Notes under the pieces: generated by a model
What the model saw: only the letters and a program-made list of their open reading frames with translations
Told to the model about the DNA's origin: nothing
The model's database searches: none
Source of the DNA: Candidatus Skiveiella danica
Lineage (GTDB): Bacteria; Pseudomonadota; Gammaproteobacteria; Burkholderiales; Burkholderiaceae_C
Length of the DNA stretch: 62,331 nt
NCBI GenBank assembly: GCA_016721925.1
Contig: JADKHE010000015.1
Location: 1 to 62,331 of the forward strand
Direction of reading: 5' to 3'
Part shown: positions 46,627 through 56,884 of the stretch, one piece after another
Layout of the letters: every line of letters starts with the position of its first letter
Position numbering within the stretch: the stretch's first letter is position 1
Program-made: the position numbers and the translations under genes

Positions 46627-49227
46627 ATGAATGCGCCCCTGACATTTTCCGCGCCCTGCCCCAAGGAAACCGGCAGAAGCGATGAAACCTACGCAGTCGA
46701 CAACGACGAGTTTCTGCTGACCGTGTTCGGCGACGCGCTGATCGACGCGCGGCCTGTGGTGGTCAGCTTCGACGGCAACCCAGCCAATGCTCCCGCCAGG
46801 GTCTGGTTTGGCAAGCCGTGGCTGGGGGCCGCGGATCAATCCACTGCCCTGCCCGCCACAGCCAACAACTACTTCAGTCTGGCGGTATTCCGGCCCGACG
46901 AGGCGGGCCAGTACCGCCGGCAGAAGGCGCGCTTCACGGGCCTCTATGCCGTGATGCTGGATGACGTTGGCATCAAGGTGGCGATGGAGCGACTGACGCT
47001 GGCCCCGTCCTGGTTGCTGGAGACATCGCCGGGGAATCACCAAGCCGGGTACCTGCTGAGCGATCCGCTGACGGACGGCGCCACCGCTGACCGGCTGATG
47101 AATGCCATCATCGCCGCCGGGCTGTGCGACCCTGGAGCCAATGGCCCCAGAGCGCGGCTGGCCCGGCTCCCGGTGGCCATGAACGGCAAACACATGCCGC
47201 CGTTCGCGTGCAGGATGGTTGTGTGGTCCCCCGAGTTGCGCTATTCGGTTGACGAACTGGTCGATGGTCTGCAACTGGAGTTGTCGGCTGAGGGACGCCC
47301 GAAACGGCAAACCGAAGGCCGCGCACGGCAACACCCCAGCGATGGCGACCCGGTCTGGATACCCGGCCCCGAAGAAAACAGCGTGCTGGTCGCCTTGCGA
47401 GATCGTGGCCTGTACAAGGCACCACTGGGCGACGGCAAACATGACATCACCTGCCCCTGGGTGCAGGAACACACCGGTGAAGTCAACGGCGGCACCGCCT
47501 ACTTCGAGCCCGACGACAACTGGCCGATTGGTGGTTTCAAGTGCCTGCATGGGCATTGCGCCGACCGCCATGTTCGCGACCTGCTCCGTTTTGTGGACGT
47601 TGAGGTCAGTGCCGCGCGCATGAAACCGACCATCCGCGTCATGGCGGGTGAGATTCACCGCGTGGTGGATGCGGCCGAACGCGAGCTGGCGCAATCGCGA
47701 CGGCACTACCAGCGAGGCGGCCTGATCGTGACCATCGTGACCGACCCCGGCACCCGCGAGACCCGCGTGCAGGACATCAGCCCCCCTGCCCTGGTACGTG
47801 CCCTGGCGGGTGCCGCGACCTGGGAACGCTTCGATGCCCGGGCCGAGGACTGGACCCGCACCGATCCTCCGGCGCGCCACTCGGCGGTGTTGTTTGACTC
47901 CACCAGCTACCACCACCTTCCGGTGCTCAGCGGCCTGACGCGCCAACCGTACCTGCGCCAGGACGGCAGCCTGATGACGGCGGCGGGGTTCGACCCGGCC
48001 ACGGGCATGTTCGGCGTGTTCGACGCGCGGGAATTCTCCGTTCCCCAGAATCCGACACGCGCCGAAGCCGAGGCGGCGCTGGAGGCGCTGAAAGATGTGC
48101 TGACGGAATTCAGCTTCGCTCGGGACATCGACCTGAGCGCCGCACTGGCTGCGATCCTGACGGCGGCTGTGCGGCCCAGCCTGGCACACGCGCCGATGAT
48201 CCATGTCCGGGCGCACATGGTCGGTTCAGGCAAGTCCTACCTCTGCGAATTGATCACGGCCTTTGCCACGCCCCAGCGGGGAACGCCGACCACCTTCCCC
48301 GGCGACGACGAGGAATGCCGGAAACTGCTTTTGGCCGAGCTGCTGCGGGCGCCAGCAGTGATCGAGTTCGACAACCTGACCGGCGATCTAGTGGCGCACA
48401 AGAGCCTGTGCACGGTGCTGACTTCCGAGCACATGAGCGGGCGCATCCTGGGCGTCTCCAAGACCGCCACGGTCAACACTCGCGCCCTGTTCCTGTCCAG
48501 CGGCAACAACGTAGGGCCGGTGCAGGACATGAGCCGGCGCTGCATCACGATTCACTTGGACCCGGGCTGTGAGGTGCCGGCGGCGCGCAGCTTTGCCCGG
48601 CCCGACCTGGTGCGTGATGTGCTGCGCGAGCGCGGGCGCTATGTCTCGGCCGCACTAACCATCGTGCGCGCGTGGATCGTGGCAGGCAGGCCCAAGACGC
48701 CATGCAAATCGCTGGCGGGCTTCAGCGACTGGTCGGACCTGTGCCGCCAGCCCTTGCTTTGGTTGGGGCTGGCCGACCCAACGGAGTCGGTTTTCCTGGC
48801 CATGGCAGAAGACCCGGACCGCGAAACGCTGGGTCGCATCCTGACCGCGTGGCAATCGGTCTTCGGCAAGACAGCGGCCATGGTGCGCAATGCGGTCAAA
48901 CAGGCGTCGGCGTTCGGCGACGAGCATGTGGAACTGCGGGAGGTGCTGCGCGACATTGCCGACGAGCGCGGCGAGATCAACCGGCGCAAGCTGGGCTGGT
49001 GGATCAAGCGCCATGCCGGGCGGATCGTCGATGGACGGCGTTTTGTACGCGGCAGCGGCAATCGGTCAGCGGAAACCTGGCAGGTGGAATCAACCACCCC
49101 TGCACCTGCATCCGTGCCGGCGTCGGTTTCGCCGGTTGTACCGGTTTCCATCTTGCCAACTCGCAGAAGTGGCAGCGGCATCGCAGACAGCGATAACGCC
49201 TATGCGCGGGCCAGCCGTGGCGAATGA
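46627..49227 (+). CDS. Primase/helicase-like replication protein
   Basis: An 866-aa protein. The first third resembles the RepB-like/DNA-primase region of mobile elements (IDARPVVVSFDGNPANAPAR, NHQAGYLL), then a zinc-knuckle-like GGFKCLHGHCADRHV (about residues 306-315), then a P-loop (HMVGSGKSYLCEL, near residue 532) with an ATPase-like domain containing PAVIEFDNLTGDLV and RALFLSSGNNV. This layout is typical of plasmid/phage primase-helicases in P4-like islands. ATG 46627 is favoured by AAAGGTGA upstream; a GTG nine bases earlier is possible. It may allow replication of the excised element. Confidence 0.78.
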   Translation: MNAPLTFSAPCPKETGRSDETYAVDNDEFLLTVFGDALIDARPVVVSFDGNPANAPARVWFGKPWLGAADQSTALPATANNYFSLAVFRPDEAGQYRRQKARFTGLYAVMLDDVGIKVAMERLTLAPSWLLETSPGNHQAGYLLSDPLTDGATADRLMNAIIAAGLCDPGANGPRARLARLPVAMNGKHMPPFACRMVVWSPELRYSVDELVDGLQLELSAEGRPKRQTEGRARQHPSDGDPVWIPGPEENSVLVALRDRGLYKAPLGDGKHDITCPWVQEHTGEVNGGTAYFEPDDNWPIGGFKCLHGHCADRHVRDLLRFVDVEVSAARMKPTIRVMAGEIHRVVDAAERELAQSRRHYQRGGLIVTIVTDPGTRETRVQDISPPALVRALAGAATWERFDARAEDWTRTDPPARHSAVLFDSTSYHHLPVLSGLTRQPYLRQDGSLMTAAGFDPATGMFGVFDAREFSVPQNPTRAEAEAALEALKDVLTEFSFARDIDLSAALAAILTAAVRPSLAHAPMIHVRAHMVGSGKSYLCELITAFATPQRGTPTTFPGDDEECRKLLLAELLRAPAVIEFDNLTGDLVAHKSLCTVLTSEHMSGRILGVSKTATVNTRALFLSSGNNVGPVQDMSRRCITIHLDPGCEVPAARSFARPDLVRDVLRERGRYVSAALTIVRAWIVAGRPKTPCKSLAGFSDWSDLCRQPLLWLGLADPTESVFLAMAEDPDRETLGRILTAWQSVFGKTAAMVRNAVKQASAFGDEHVELREVLRDIADERGEINRRKLGWWIKRHAGRIVDGRRFVRGSGNRSAETWQVESTTPAPASVPASVSPVVPVSILPTRRSGSGIADSDNAYARASRGE

Positions 49228-49248
49228 ACGACCAGAGCGAACATCACC

Positions 49249-49758
49249 ATGCGTAAACGCCACCCCAACCCCCGCCTGGCCAAGATCCACCGGAACTACA
49301 CGGTGGAGGAGATCGCCAACCTGTTTGGCGTGCACAAGAACTCAGTGCGGAACTGGGTCAAGGGCGGCCTGCCGATCAGCGACGACCGGCGCCCGATGCT
49401 GATCCTGGGTCGCGACCTGGTGGCGTTCCTGCACGCCAGGCGGGTGAAGAACAAGCGCCCTTGCCAGCCCGGTGAAATCTATTGCATGCGCTGCCGCGCA
49501 GCCCAGCGGCCGGCCGGCGACATGGCCGAGTACCAAGCCATCACCAGCACCTCGGGGAACCTGATCGGCATCTGCCCGTGTTGCGAATCCATGATGTACC
49601 GGCGGGTCAATCGGGCCAAGCTGGTGCAGGTTGGCGCGAATCTGGACATCACGATGCCGCAGGCCCCGCCACACATAGACGAGAGCCCCCAGCCCTGCGT
49701 AAACAGTGACTTGAACCAGGAGGCAACAGACCATGACCACACACAACGCCAACAATGA
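49249..49758 (+). CDS. HTH/zinc-ribbon partner of the recombinase
   Basis: A 169-aa protein with an N-terminal helix-turn-helix (YTVEEIANLFGVHKNSVRNW) and a central four-cysteine zinc ribbon (YCMRCRAAQ and GICPCCESM). Such proteins precede and overlap a tyrosine recombinase gene in many proteobacterial islands and are presumed directionality or accessory factors. Its end overlaps the following recombinase by 26 bases, consistent with a coupled pair. Confidence 0.75.
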   Translation: MRKRHPNPRLAKIHRNYTVEEIANLFGVHKNSVRNWVKGGLPISDDRRPMLILGRDLVAFLHARRVKNKRPCQPGEIYCMRCRAAQRPAGDMAEYQAITSTSGNLIGICPCCESMMYRRVNRAKLVQVGANLDITMPQAPPHIDESPQPCVNSDLNQEATDHDHTQRQQ

Positions 49759-50833
49759 GCGGATCAAACGCCAGTACTTCGCCTACCTGAAGGAGGCCAA
49801 GCGCCACAGCGAGCCGACGGTGGACGCCGTCGCAAAGGCGCTGGCCCGTTTTGAGGCCGACACCAAATACCGGGATTTCAAATCGTTTCACTTCGAGCAG
49901 GCGATCGCTTTCAAGCGCCGACTGACCGAACAGAGGAACCCGCAGACCTGCGAGAAACTGAGCAAGGCGACCCTGCATTCGACGCTGGCGGCGGTCAAAG
50001 CCTTCTTCCATTGGCTGGCCGGCCAACCGGGGTACAAGTCGCGGCTTCAATATTCAGACGCCGACTATTTCAACCTGTCGGAAAAGGACGTGCGGGTGGC
50101 CACGGCCAGGCGGGAACAGGTCGGCCCGACCCTGGAGCAGGCCAGGCACGTCATCGCCCTGATGCCGGGCCAGAGCGAGATCCAACGTCGGGATCGTGCC
50201 CTGATCGCCTTCACGCTGCTGACCGGCGCGCGGGACAGCGCGATTGCATCGATGAAGCTGAAGCACGTCAACCTCATCGCGGGCTGCGTGGATCAGGATG
50301 CACGGGAGGTCAAGACGAAGTTCAGCAAGACCTTCACCACCTACTTCTTCCCGGTCGGCGATGACATTCGCCAGATCGTGGCGGACTGGGTGGCGTTTCT
50401 GCGGGAGCAGATGCTGTGGGGCAATTACGACCCGCTGTTTCCGGCGACGCGCATCGGGCTGGGGGCGACGCGGCAGTTCGAGGCCCTCGGGCTGGAACGG
50501 GCGCACTGGAGCAGTGCCGCGCGCATCCGCACGATCTTCCGCGACGCATTCACCCGCGCCGGGCTGCCGTACTTCAACCCGCACAGCTTCAGAAACACCT
50601 TGGTGCGGCTTGGCCAGGCGGTCTGCAAGACCCCCGAGGAGTTCAAGGCGTGGAGCCAGAACCTGGGGCATGACAAGGTCTTGACGACCTTTCTGAGCTA
50701 TGGGCAGGTGGAGAGCCCGCGCCAGGGGCAGATCATCCAGGCGTTGGGGGCGCCGCAAGTGGCGGTGCAGCCGGATGTCAGCGAACTTGCAAAGGCGTTG
50801 ATGCGGGAGATGCGTGCGACCATCCGGGACTGA
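49733..50833 (+). CDS. Tyrosine recombinase (site-specific integrase)
   Basis: A 366-aa tyrosine recombinase. N-terminal SAM-like core-binding region (about 1-110) and catalytic domain with Arg in TGARDSAIAS, His-x-x-Arg in HSFRNTLVRL, His in LGHDKVLTT and the nucleophile Tyr in FLSYGQVES. AGGAGG precedes ATG 49733. It is of the type paired with an HTH/zinc-ribbon protein and is convergent with the second integrase, stops four bases apart. It may move its own unit or a nested element. Confidence 0.88.
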   Translation: MTTHNANNERIKRQYFAYLKEAKRHSEPTVDAVAKALARFEADTKYRDFKSFHFEQAIAFKRRLTEQRNPQTCEKLSKATLHSTLAAVKAFFHWLAGQPGYKSRLQYSDADYFNLSEKDVRVATARREQVGPTLEQARHVIALMPGQSEIQRRDRALIAFTLLTGARDSAIASMKLKHVNLIAGCVDQDAREVKTKFSKTFTTYFFPVGDDIRQIVADWVAFLREQMLWGNYDPLFPATRIGLGATRQFEALGLERAHWSSAARIRTIFRDAFTRAGLPYFNPHSFRNTLVRLGQAVCKTPEEFKAWSQNLGHDKVLTTFLSYGQVESPRQGQIIQALGAPQVAVQPDVSELAKALMREMRATIRD

Positions 50834-50836
50834 TGA

Positions 50837-52051
50837 TCAGGCCGTTCTGCGTTGGAACGGCAACACTCTGCCCGACGTGCAAGTTTCCAGGTAGTCCCCC
50901 CACTGCTGCATCATTTCGGCGCGCTGCTTCAGATAAGTTGCGTGGTTGTACGCCGCGCTGACGGCGTCGCGCTCCTGATGTGCAAGCTGTAGCTCAATGT
51001 GGGCGTGCTCAAAACCCATCTCGTGCAACAGCGTCGAGGCGACACCACGGAATCCGTGCCCCGTCATGCGGCCCTTGTAGCCCATGCGTTCAAGGGCTTT
51101 CAGGATCGTGTTGTTGCTCATGCACTTCTCGTGATCCCTCTCCCCGGGAAACAGCATGGGGCTGTGCCCCGTGACCAGATGCAGGGTCTTGAGTACGCTC
51201 ACCGCCTGGGTCGACAACGGGACGATGTGGGGGGTCTTCATCTTCATTCGGCTGGCCGGTATGTCCCAGCGCATGCCGTCAAGATCGAACTCCTCCCACC
51301 GCGCGCCAATCAGTTCTGAGGTGCGGACAAAGGTCAGTGCCATCAGTTTCATGGCCAACCGCGTGACCGGCGTACCTTGATAGGCGTCGATGCGGCGCAT
51401 CAACTCGGGCAGTTCCTTGCCGTCGATCCGGGCCATGTTCCGCTTCTGGCGTGATGCCAGCAGATCGCTGGGCCTGATGTCGGCAGCCGGGTTTCGCTTT
51501 GCCAACCCATGGGCGATGGCATAGCGAAACACCTGGCCGGAGGTTTGCAGCGCCCGCTTGGCCAGATCATTGACGCCCCGTCCCGCGATGGACTTGACCA
51601 TGGCGACCAGTTCCGGGGCCTGGATCTCTGCCACCGGGCGCGCGCCGATGTGCGGGAAGACATCGGCTTCAAAGCGCCGCATCACCTGCCCGGCATGCTG
51701 TTCACTTCGAGCGGGCTTCCAATGCACCCACCACATTCGCGCCACGGCCTCGAACGACTCTTCAGCGGCGGCCCGGGTTGCCGCCTTGTCGGCCTTCCTG
51801 ACGACCATGGGGTCGCTACCGGCGGCCAGTACTTTGCGGGCTTTGTCCAGACCCTCTCTGGCCTGGGCCAGGGATACATCAGGGTACGCGCCGAGCGCCA
51901 TCACCTTTTCCTTGCCGAGCACCCGGTACTTCCAGCGCCACAGCTTCGAGCCGGACGGGCTGACCAGCAGGTACAAGCCCCTGCCGTCGCTCAGCTTGAC
52001 GGGCTTGGCCCCGGGTTTGGCCTTCTTGATGGCGGTGTCGGTCAGTGGCAT
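50837..52051 (-). CDS. P4-type tRNA-targeting integrase
   Basis: A 404-aa tyrosine integrase with the N-terminal arm-binding domain (DUF4102-like, MPLTDTAIKKAKPGAKPVKL and YLLVSPSGSKLWRWKYR). Catalytic residues: Arg in LTFVRTSELIG, Lys in MKMKTPHIV, His-x-x-Arg in GHGFRGVA, His in LAHQERDA, Tyr in NHATYLKQR. The gene lies just beyond the 3' end of tRNA-Ser(CGA), reading away from it, the standard arrangement for tRNA-borne islands. ATG 52051 after GGAG is chosen; the frame is open 20 codons more. Five copies of a GGGGGTAT-type repeat lie upstream. Confidence 0.92.
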   Translation of the reverse strand: MPLTDTAIKKAKPGAKPVKLSDGRGLYLLVSPSGSKLWRWKYRVLGKEKVMALGAYPDVSLAQAREGLDKARKVLAAGSDPMVVRKADKAATRAAAEESFEAVARMWWVHWKPARSEQHAGQVMRRFEADVFPHIGARPVAEIQAPELVAMVKSIAGRGVNDLAKRALQTSGQVFRYAIAHGLAKRNPAADIRPSDLLASRQKRNMARIDGKELPELMRRIDAYQGTPVTRLAMKLMALTFVRTSELIGARWEEFDLDGMRWDIPASRMKMKTPHIVPLSTQAVSVLKTLHLVTGHSPMLFPGERDHEKCMSNNTILKALERMGYKGRMTGHGFRGVASTLLHEMGFEHAHIELQLAHQERDAVSAAYNHATYLKQRAEMMQQWGDYLETCTSGRVLPFQRRTA

Positions 52052-52079
52052 GGCGGGCTCCGAGGGGTTGGTTTTGGCG

Positions 52080-52147
52080 ATACCCCCAATCGAATACCCC
52101 CATGCCCCCAAAGATACCCCCAGCAGGCGCCGGCTTGCAATACCCCT
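52080..52147. repeat. GGGGGTAT-type direct repeats beside the integrase
   Basis: On the plus strand ATACCCCC occurs at 52080, 52094 and 52114, ATGCCCCC at 52102 and ATACCCCT at 52140, all in one direction. They lie between the integrase start and the tRNA terminator. Short directly repeated boxes near the end of an integrative element are what arm-type integrase binding sites look like; this is inference. Confidence 0.55.
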
Positions 52148-52163
52148 TGTTGGACGTTAGAAA

Positions 52164-52190
52164 ACAAAAAAGCCCCGTAGGACGGGGCTT
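52164..52190 (-). terminator. Terminator of the serS/tRNA-Ser transcript
   Basis: On the minus strand AAAGCCCCGT and ACGGGGCTTTT form a stem with a TCCT-like loop and a T run. It lies about 47 bases past the tRNA-Ser 3' end and separates it from the integrase. Confidence 0.75.
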
Positions 52191-52236
52191 TCAGGGATGT
52201 TTCTAGGACGGTGCTGGACAGTCAAAAACACATCTT

Positions 52237-52324
52237 TGGCGGAGAGAGTGGGATTCGAACCCACGGTACCTTGCGGTACGCCTGATTTCGAGTCAGGTAC
52301 ATTCGACCACTCTGCCATCTCTCC
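52237..52324 (-). tRNA. tRNA-Ser(CGA)
   Basis: Read on the minus strand, the acceptor stem GGAGAGA pairs with TCTCTCC, followed by discriminator G and an encoded CCA. The anticodon stem CCTGA/TCAGG encloses loop CTCGAAA, so the anticodon is CGA. A long variable arm (CGTACC...GGTACC-type) and the T-loop GTTCGAATC are present, as expected for a serine tRNA. It directly follows serS and is the probable integration target of the island. Confidence 0.95.
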
Positions 52325-52359
52325 TGAAATTGCTTCGACTGGGCGAAGCGCAGATTCTA

Positions 52360-53679
<1,320 letters not shown>

Positions 53680-53731
53680 CCGCCAATTTTAGTGGACCGG
53701 CCCCATCGGACCGGCTTCGAGCCCCTAGGAC

Positions 53732-54673
53732 TCAGGCCAGCTTCGCCGGATCCAAGTTGGCGCCACAGAGAATCAACGCCACCGTTTCGTCCACGCGCGG
53801 CCGGTAGGCGCCGGTCTGCAGCGCCGCCAGGCCCAGCGCGGCGGCGGGCTCCACCGCCAGCTTCATCTCCTTCCAGAGCCAGCGCTGCGCCGCCAGGATG
53901 GCGTCGTCGGGCAGCAGCAGCGCGTCGTTCACATGCTGCTGTGTCACCTGCCAGGCGATGGCGCCGATGCGCCGCGCACCCAGCGAATCGGCCGCGATGC
54001 CGCCCACCGCCACATCCACCGGCTGCCCCGCCTCGCGGGCGCGGAACAAGGTGGGCGCGCCTTCAGGCTCCAGCGCCACCACACGGCATCGCTGCTCGAA
54101 CCAGGCCGCAACGCCGCCGATCAGGCCGCCGCCGCCGACGCTGACCAGCACCGAATCCGGCGCGCGGCCGCCCTGCGCCTCGATCTCCCGGGCCAGCGTG
54201 CCCGCCCCCGCCACCACATCGCTCTGGTCGTAGGCATGGGTCATCAGGGCGCCGGTCTGCCGCTGCCGGGCCACGCAGGCTTCAAAGGCTTCGGCGTAGC
54301 TGGCGCCGGTCACCACCACCGTCGCGCCCAGGTCGCGCAGGCGCGCGCGCTTGGCCTCGGGCGAGACCTCGGGCACGAACACCTCGCAGGCCACGCCGAG
54401 CGCGCGGGCCGCTGCCGCCGTGGCGATGCCGGCGTTGCCGCCGGAGGCCACGATCACGCCGCTGGCCGGCATCGGGTTGGCCAGCAGGCGGTTGAGCATG
54501 CCGCGCGCCTTGAAGCTGCCGCCGACCTGCAGGTGCTCCAGTTTGAGCCAGACTTCGGCGCAGCCGACGCCCAGGGCGCTGCCCGGCAGCCGCCAGAGCG
54601 GGGTTTCACGCAAAAATGCCTTTTTCCCATCACCAATGCGTCCTGAGGCGCTCTCGATTTCAGAGCGATTCAC
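53732..54673 (-). CDS. PLP-dependent threonine/serine dehydratase-like enzyme
   Basis: A 313-aa fold-type II PLP enzyme. The cofactor Lys is in GGSFKARGM, the phosphate-binding glycine loop is VSVGGGGLIGG, and ASGGNAGIA contacts the substrate. It resembles short serine/threonine dehydratases without the regulatory ACT domain. GTG 54673 overlaps the ispH stop (GTGA). It follows ispH and precedes serS by 52 bases. Confidence 0.88.
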   Translation of the reverse strand: MNRSEIESASGRIGDGKKAFLRETPLWRLPGSALGVGCAEVWLKLEHLQVGGSFKARGMLNRLLANPMPASGVIVASGGNAGIATAAAARALGVACEVFVPEVSPEAKRARLRDLGATVVVTGASYAEAFEACVARQRQTGALMTHAYDQSDVVAGAGTLAREIEAQGGRAPDSVLVSVGGGGLIGGVAAWFEQRCRVVALEPEGAPTLFRAREAGQPVDVAVGGIAADSLGARRIGAIAWQVTQQHVNDALLLPDDAILAAQRWLWKEMKLAVEPAAALGLAALQTGAYRPRVDETVALILCGANLDPAKLA

Positions 54674-55690
54674 CGCAGGTGCTCCGGCTGGGTCGCGTTG
54701 GGCCCGTCCAGCCGCAGACCTTTGGGCAGCGGAAATTTCACGGTCTCCTCGATGCCCTGCATCTTGCGCACCGACACCGCGCCCAGCGCCTTGATGCGCT
54801 CGATGACCTGCTGCACCAGGATGTCGGGCGCCGAGGCACCGGCCGTCAGGCCCACGCGCTGCCTGCCTTCGAACCAGGCCGGCAACAGCTCGTCGGCGCT
54901 GTCCACCATGTAGCTCTCGGTGCCCAGCTTGCGCGCCACTTCGCGCAGGCGGTTGCTGTTGGAACTGGTCGGGCTGCCGACCACGATCACGATGTCCACC
55001 TGCGGGCTCATCAGCTTGACCGCATCCTGGCGGTTCTGCGTGGCGTAGCAGATGTCCTGCTGCTTGGGCTCGCGCACCTGCGGAAAGCGCGCCTTGACGG
55101 CCGCGGCGATGTCGGCCGCGTCGTCCACGCTCAGGGTGGTCTGGGTGACCACCGCCAGCTTCTGCGTCTGCATGGGCTGGATGCGCGCCACATCGGCCAC
55201 GTCTTCCACAAGGTGGATGCCGCTGTCCAGCTGGCCCATGGTGCCTTCCACCTCGGGATGGCCCTTGTGGCCGATCATGATGAATTCAAAGCCTTCCTTG
55301 TGCAGCTTGGCGACTTCGACATGCACCTTGGTCACCAGCGGGCAGGTGGCGTCGAACACCTGGAAGCCGCGCGCGGCGGCCTCGGCCTGCACCGCCTTGC
55401 TCACGCCATGCGCGCTGAACACCAGCGTGGCGCCGGGCGGCACGTCGGACAGTTCTTCGATGAAGATCGCGCCCTTGGCCTTGAGGTCGTTGACCACATA
55501 GGTGTTGTGCACGATCTCGTGGCGCACGTAGATCGGCCTGCCGAACTTGGCCAGCGCACGCTCAACGATTTCGATGGCTCGGTCCACGCCCGCGCAAAAA
55601 CCCCTGGGCTCGGCGAGGAGTATCTCGCCAGTCCCGCAGGGCCCTCGGCGGGGGCCCGGCGGCGCTCAATCTTTCCGATCCCGTTTCCAT
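54670..55690 (-). pseudogene. ispH: IspH (HMBPP reductase), apparent N-terminal frameshift
   Basis: 4-Hydroxy-3-methylbut-2-enyl diphosphate reductase of the MEP pathway, a 4Fe-4S enzyme. The first cysteine block (LLAEPRGFCAGVDRAIEIVE) and the other two (DATCPLVTKVH, GSPTSSNSNRL preceding the last) are present. The coding frame cannot be entered with a normal start: the ATG at 55690, which overlaps the fkpB stop (TGATG), is in another frame, and one extra base, most simply in the CCCCC run near 55651, joins them into 339 codons. Because ispH is essential, a sequence error is the best explanation. Confidence 0.85.
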
Positions 55691-56133
55691 CACAGCACCC
55701 CGATCACGAGCACTTCGAAGGTCACCGGCTGGCTGGCCAGCGGGTGGTTGAAGTCGAACAGCACCGAGCCGTCGTCGCCCACCTGGCGCACCGCGCCGGC
55801 GTACTGGCCCTGGCCATCGGGCGTAGGGAACTGCACGACTTCGCCCACGGCGTACTGCTCCTGCGGGTCGCCCAGGGCATCGAGCAGCTTGCGCGCCACC
55901 CACTGCACCATGTCCGCCTTGCGCTCGCCAAAGGCCTCGCCCGGCGCCAGCTCAAAGGTGGCGCGCACGCCTTCTTCCAGCCCGATCAGCCGCTGCTCGA
56001 CCGCCGGCGACAGCTCGCCCGAGCCCAGCGACAGGGTGGCCGGCTTGCCGTCGAAGGTGTTGATGATGTCGCCCGCCGGACCGGCGAGGCGGTAATGCAG
56101 GGTCAGGAAAGAACCCGGTTGAACAGTTGCCAT
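55690..56133 (-). CDS. fkpB: SlpA-type FKBP peptidyl-prolyl isomerase
   Basis: A 147-aa FKBP-like prolyl isomerase of the SlpA group, with the IF (insert-in-flap) pattern. Visible motifs are GSFLTLHYRLAG, SGELSPAVEQRLIGLEEG and the C-terminal FDFNHPLASQPVTFEVLV. It is the usual upstream partner of ispH in betaproteobacteria. ATG 56133 follows a GGGA ribosome site. The gene is divergent from radC, with 56 bases between starts. Confidence 0.92.
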   Translation of the reverse strand: MATVQPGSFLTLHYRLAGPAGDIINTFDGKPATLSLGSGELSPAVEQRLIGLEEGVRATFELAPGEAFGERKADMVQWVARKLLDALGDPQEQYAVGEVVQFPTPDGQGQYAGAVRQVGDDGSVLFDFNHPLASQPVTFEVLVIGVL

Positions 56134-56189
56134 GGAAGTCCCGATAAACTGGCCTCCATTGTAGAAACCCGGCCCCGCCCGGGCCTCCC

Positions 56190-56876
56190 ATGGCACTCAA
56201 AGACCTTCCCACCGACGCGCAGCCGCGCGAGAAGCTGCTGGCCCGCGGCCCCGGCGCGCTCAGCGATGCCGAGCTGCTGGCGCTGCTGCTGCGCACGGGC
56301 ATGGCGGGCAAGGGCGTTCTCCAGCTCGCCGCCGAATTGCTGGCCGCGCCACCCGAAGGGTTTGGCGGCATCGCCGGCCTGCTGCACGCCAGCGCCGAAG
56401 ACCTGAAGCGCATCAAGGGCCTGGGCCCGGCCAAGCGCGCCGAGCTGGTGGCGGTGCTGGAGCTGGCGCGCCGCGCGATGGCCGAGCAGCTGCGCGAGCG
56501 CGAGGTGTTCAGCACGCCGGATGCCGTCAAGCACTACCTGCAGCTGCACCTGGCGCAGCGCCCCCACGAAATCTTTGCCGTGCTGTTCCTGGACAGCCAG
56601 AACCGCCTGATCGCCCTGGAAGAGCTGTTCCGCGGCACCCTCACCCAGACCAGCGTGTACCCGCGCGAGGTGGTGCTGCGCGCCCTGCACCACCATGCCG
56701 CCGCCGTGGTGCTGGCGCACAACCACCCCAGCGGCACCGTGTCGCCCAGCCGCGCCGACGAGGCGCTGACCCAGACCCTGAAGGCCGCCCTGGCACTGGT
56801 GGACGTGCGCGTGCTCGACCACGTGATCGTGGCACCCGGGCAGGCCCTGTCGATGGCCGAGCGCGGCCTGATCTGA
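56190..56876 (+). CDS. radC: RadC-family JAMM-domain protein
   Basis: A 228-aa RadC-like protein. Helix-hairpin-helix segment (IKGLGPAKRAELVAV) at about 72-85 and JAMM metal motif with HNHPSG and a downstream Asp in the C-terminal half (LAHNHPSGTVSPSRADE). Despite the name, a role in DNA repair is not proved. It is followed 8 bases later by the Smr-domain gene. Confidence 0.95.
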   Translation: MALKDLPTDAQPREKLLARGPGALSDAELLALLLRTGMAGKGVLQLAAELLAAPPEGFGGIAGLLHASAEDLKRIKGLGPAKRAELVAVLELARRAMAEQLREREVFSTPDAVKHYLQLHLAQRPHEIFAVLFLDSQNRLIALEELFRGTLTQTSVYPREVVLRALHHHAAAVVLAHNHPSGTVSPSRADEALTQTLKAALALVDVRVLDHVIVAPGQALSMAERGLI

Positions 56877-56884
56877 AAGCCCCA

